A stretch of 6,059 nucleotides of DNA, taken from assembly GCA_021790695.1 (NCBI GenBank), contig JAJYGJ010000139.1, forward strand, positions 1 through 6,059. The letters are read 5' to 3'. Shown one piece after another: positions 5,046 to 6,059 of the stretch. Under the pieces are notes generated by a model that did no database searches, was not told where the DNA came from, and saw only the letters and a program-made list of their open reading frames with translations. The DNA is from Nitrospirota bacterium. Lineage in GTDB: Bacteria > Nitrospirota > Thermodesulfovibrionia > Thermodesulfovibrionales > JdFR-88. The translations under genes and the position numbers were made by a program. How positions within the stretch are numbered: the stretch's first letter is position 1; each line of letters starts with the position of its first letter.

Positions 5046-5984
5046 TTATCCCGGCATGGCGCCAAGACTGCGGCTTGCATCATGCCCCGTCTGTTTCATG
5101 TGCATATAATGGCTGGCGGGGGCCTCATGCGAGAGAATGGCCGCGCAAAAAAGCAGCGCCATTATTAGAAACATCTCGGCTCTCACAAGTCTCTTGAAAA
5201 GGATGGCCATCTGATGGCCCGGCCGGCCCTGTACAAACGGCAGGTAAAGACGGCGGGCCGCCCGGCCGGCAATACCCGGTTTATGGGCGGGAAAGCCGGC
5301 CCACTGCTCCAATGCCGGGACGTTTACGTATCTGTTGAAAGCCGCCAGGGGAAGGAGGACAAGAAACAGGATGACCTTTGCGGCAACGGTGAGCCCGTAA
5401 GGCGTGCCCAGGAGCGCCCTTGCGCCGCCGATATAAGTCAGATAGTTTATGGCGGCGGTTACCGCCATGACTGCCACCCCCCAACCCGCCATAACCGAAA
5501 ACCTGCGCGCGATGCCTGCAATCAGGGGCGGGCGAATATCGGATTTCAGCGCATCCTCGGGTTTTATAATTCGCGGGAGCACCAGGATTGAAAGCGCAAG
5601 CAAACCGCCTCCCCATGCCTCCGCCCCCAGGAGGTGGAACCAGTCGTTTATCTCGCGGAGGCTGAAATCCCCCTTGTCCGCCGGATGTCCGTACGCGCTT
5701 TCGGTCATCGATACAAGCAGGACGATAATGAGCATCAGAAAGAGTGCCGTACGCCCTTCGCGGCCCTTCTTCCCCGATACCAGGAATATTATGGCCAGGA
5801 AAACAAGCAGCAATATCCTGACCATCCAGACGCGCCCGAAATGGGTGCCGGAGATGACCAATGGGAGCATATTGACGGCGGTAAAAAATGGCGTTCCGCC
5901 CACGGCATTAAATGAGCGAACTGGTGAATTTACCCCTCCTGGAATGTAATGTTTTGCTTCAAGAAACAGTATATCATTTGACAT
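5046..5984 (-). CDS. Chimeric protein: HemL N-terminal stub fused to a truncated CopD membrane domain
   Basis: One uninterrupted 312-codon frame joins two unrelated families. Residues 1-34 match the start of glutamate-1-semialdehyde 2,1-aminomutase (HemL). From about residue 36 it is a CopD-type copper-resistance membrane protein: THFGRVWMVR (47-56), a helix to about 70, a second helix (80-95), the conserved WFHLLGAEAWGGGLLAL (115-131), a helix around 162-185, YGLTVAAKVILFLVLLPLAAFNRY (196-219) and a last helix (267-284). CopD proteins normally have further N-terminal helices before THFGRVW; these are absent and the HemL stub takes their place. The C-terminus is His/Met-rich (SHYMHMKQTGHD), possibly metal-binding. 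Without the missing helices, transport function is doubtful. The ATG at 5984 is HemL's expected start, with only weak Shine-Dalgarno support; M39 (5870) is another possible start for the CopD part. It could be a real rearrangement or an assembly join. Confidence 0.8.
   Translation of the reverse strand: MSNDILFLEAKHYIPGGVNSPVRSFNAVGGTPFFTAVNMLPLVISGTHFGRVWMVRILLLVFLAIIFLVSGKKGREGRTALFLMLIIVLLVSMTESAYGHPADKGDFSLREINDWFHLLGAEAWGGGLLALSILVLPRIIKPEDALKSDIRPPLIAGIARRFSVMAGWGVAVMAVTAAINYLTYIGGARALLGTPYGLTVAAKVILFLVLLPLAAFNRYVNVPALEQWAGFPAHKPGIAGRAARRLYLPFVQGRPGHQMAILFKRLVRAEMFLIMALLFCAAILSHEAPASHYMHMKQTGHDASRSLGAMPG
5883..5984 (-). pseudogene. hemL: 5' fragment of hemL (glutamate-1-semialdehyde 2,1-aminomutase)
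   Basis: The first 34 codons contain EAKHYIPGGVNSPVRSF and NAVGGTPFF, the highly conserved opening of HemL, a PLP enzyme making 5-aminolevulinate for haem. HemL is normally about 425-430 residues. The sequence leaves HemL after GGTPFF, where the family continues with residues leading to the YxDxDG region. No catalytic part remains here, so no aminomutase activity can come from this locus. Confidence 0.8.
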
Positions 5985-6024
5985 ATGGGCTGACTCACTT
6001 TCATAAAGGAATTACTTATCCATG

Positions 6025-6030
6025 ATTATA
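6025..6030 (-). promoter_or_regulatory. -10 element candidate for the hemL-copD chimera
   Basis: The minus strand reads TATAAT exactly at 6030-6025, about 40 nt before the ATG at 5984, in AT-rich sequence at the window edge. No convincing -35 is visible at the usual distance. It would be the original hemL promoter region if the hemL part is genuine. Confidence 0.35.
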
Positions 6031-6059
6031 CAATGAATATTAAAAAAATGCATTATTAT

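Overview
The window comes from a Gram-negative bacterium of moderate-to-high GC. It encodes the rod-shape peptidoglycan synthase pair (PBP2 and RodA), a tRNA, a VapBC-type toxin-antitoxin module, a DsrC/TusE-like and DsrE-like sulfur-relay pair, and a CopD-type membrane protein. The sulfur-relay proteins together with the mrdA-rodA layout would fit a Desulfobacterota- or Nitrospirota-like lineage. This is inferred from gene content only; there is no taxonomic marker in the window.

Layout. Positions 1-1551 (+) hold the 3' part of mrdA (PBP2); its reading frame is open from base 1, so its N-terminus lies outside. rodA (1541-2662, +) overlaps it by 11 nt, so the transpeptidase and its SEDS glycosyltransferase partner are translationally linked. 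An extended -10 promoter then drives a tRNA with anticodon CAU (2741-2814), most likely elongator tRNA-Met. Next comes an AT-richer accessory segment with a REP-like palindrome (2866-2895), a palindromic operator candidate over a promoter, and a vapB-vapC style operon (3102-3729). Positions 3730-4081 contain no gene I can support, only a hairpin and a possible decayed second copy of the REP-like sequence.

The rest is on the minus strand, transcribed towards lower coordinates. A chimeric gene at 5984-5046 starts as glutamate-1-semialdehyde aminomutase (HemL) for 34 residues and continues as a CopD domain lacking its N-terminal membrane segments. It is followed by a DsrC/TusE-like gene (4875-4537) and a DsrE-like gene (4438-4082), the latter with its own AT-rich promoter region containing a perfect 12-bp palindrome.

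The features most worth a second look are: the in-frame HemL-CopD junction, which may be a true rearrangement or an assembly join; the DsrC-like protein, where tryptophans lie at or next to both canonical C-terminal cysteine positions and a CX8C pair sits in the middle; the 44-residue PVKG/PVNG repeat tail on PBP2; and the REP-like sequences that bracket the toxin-antitoxin module.
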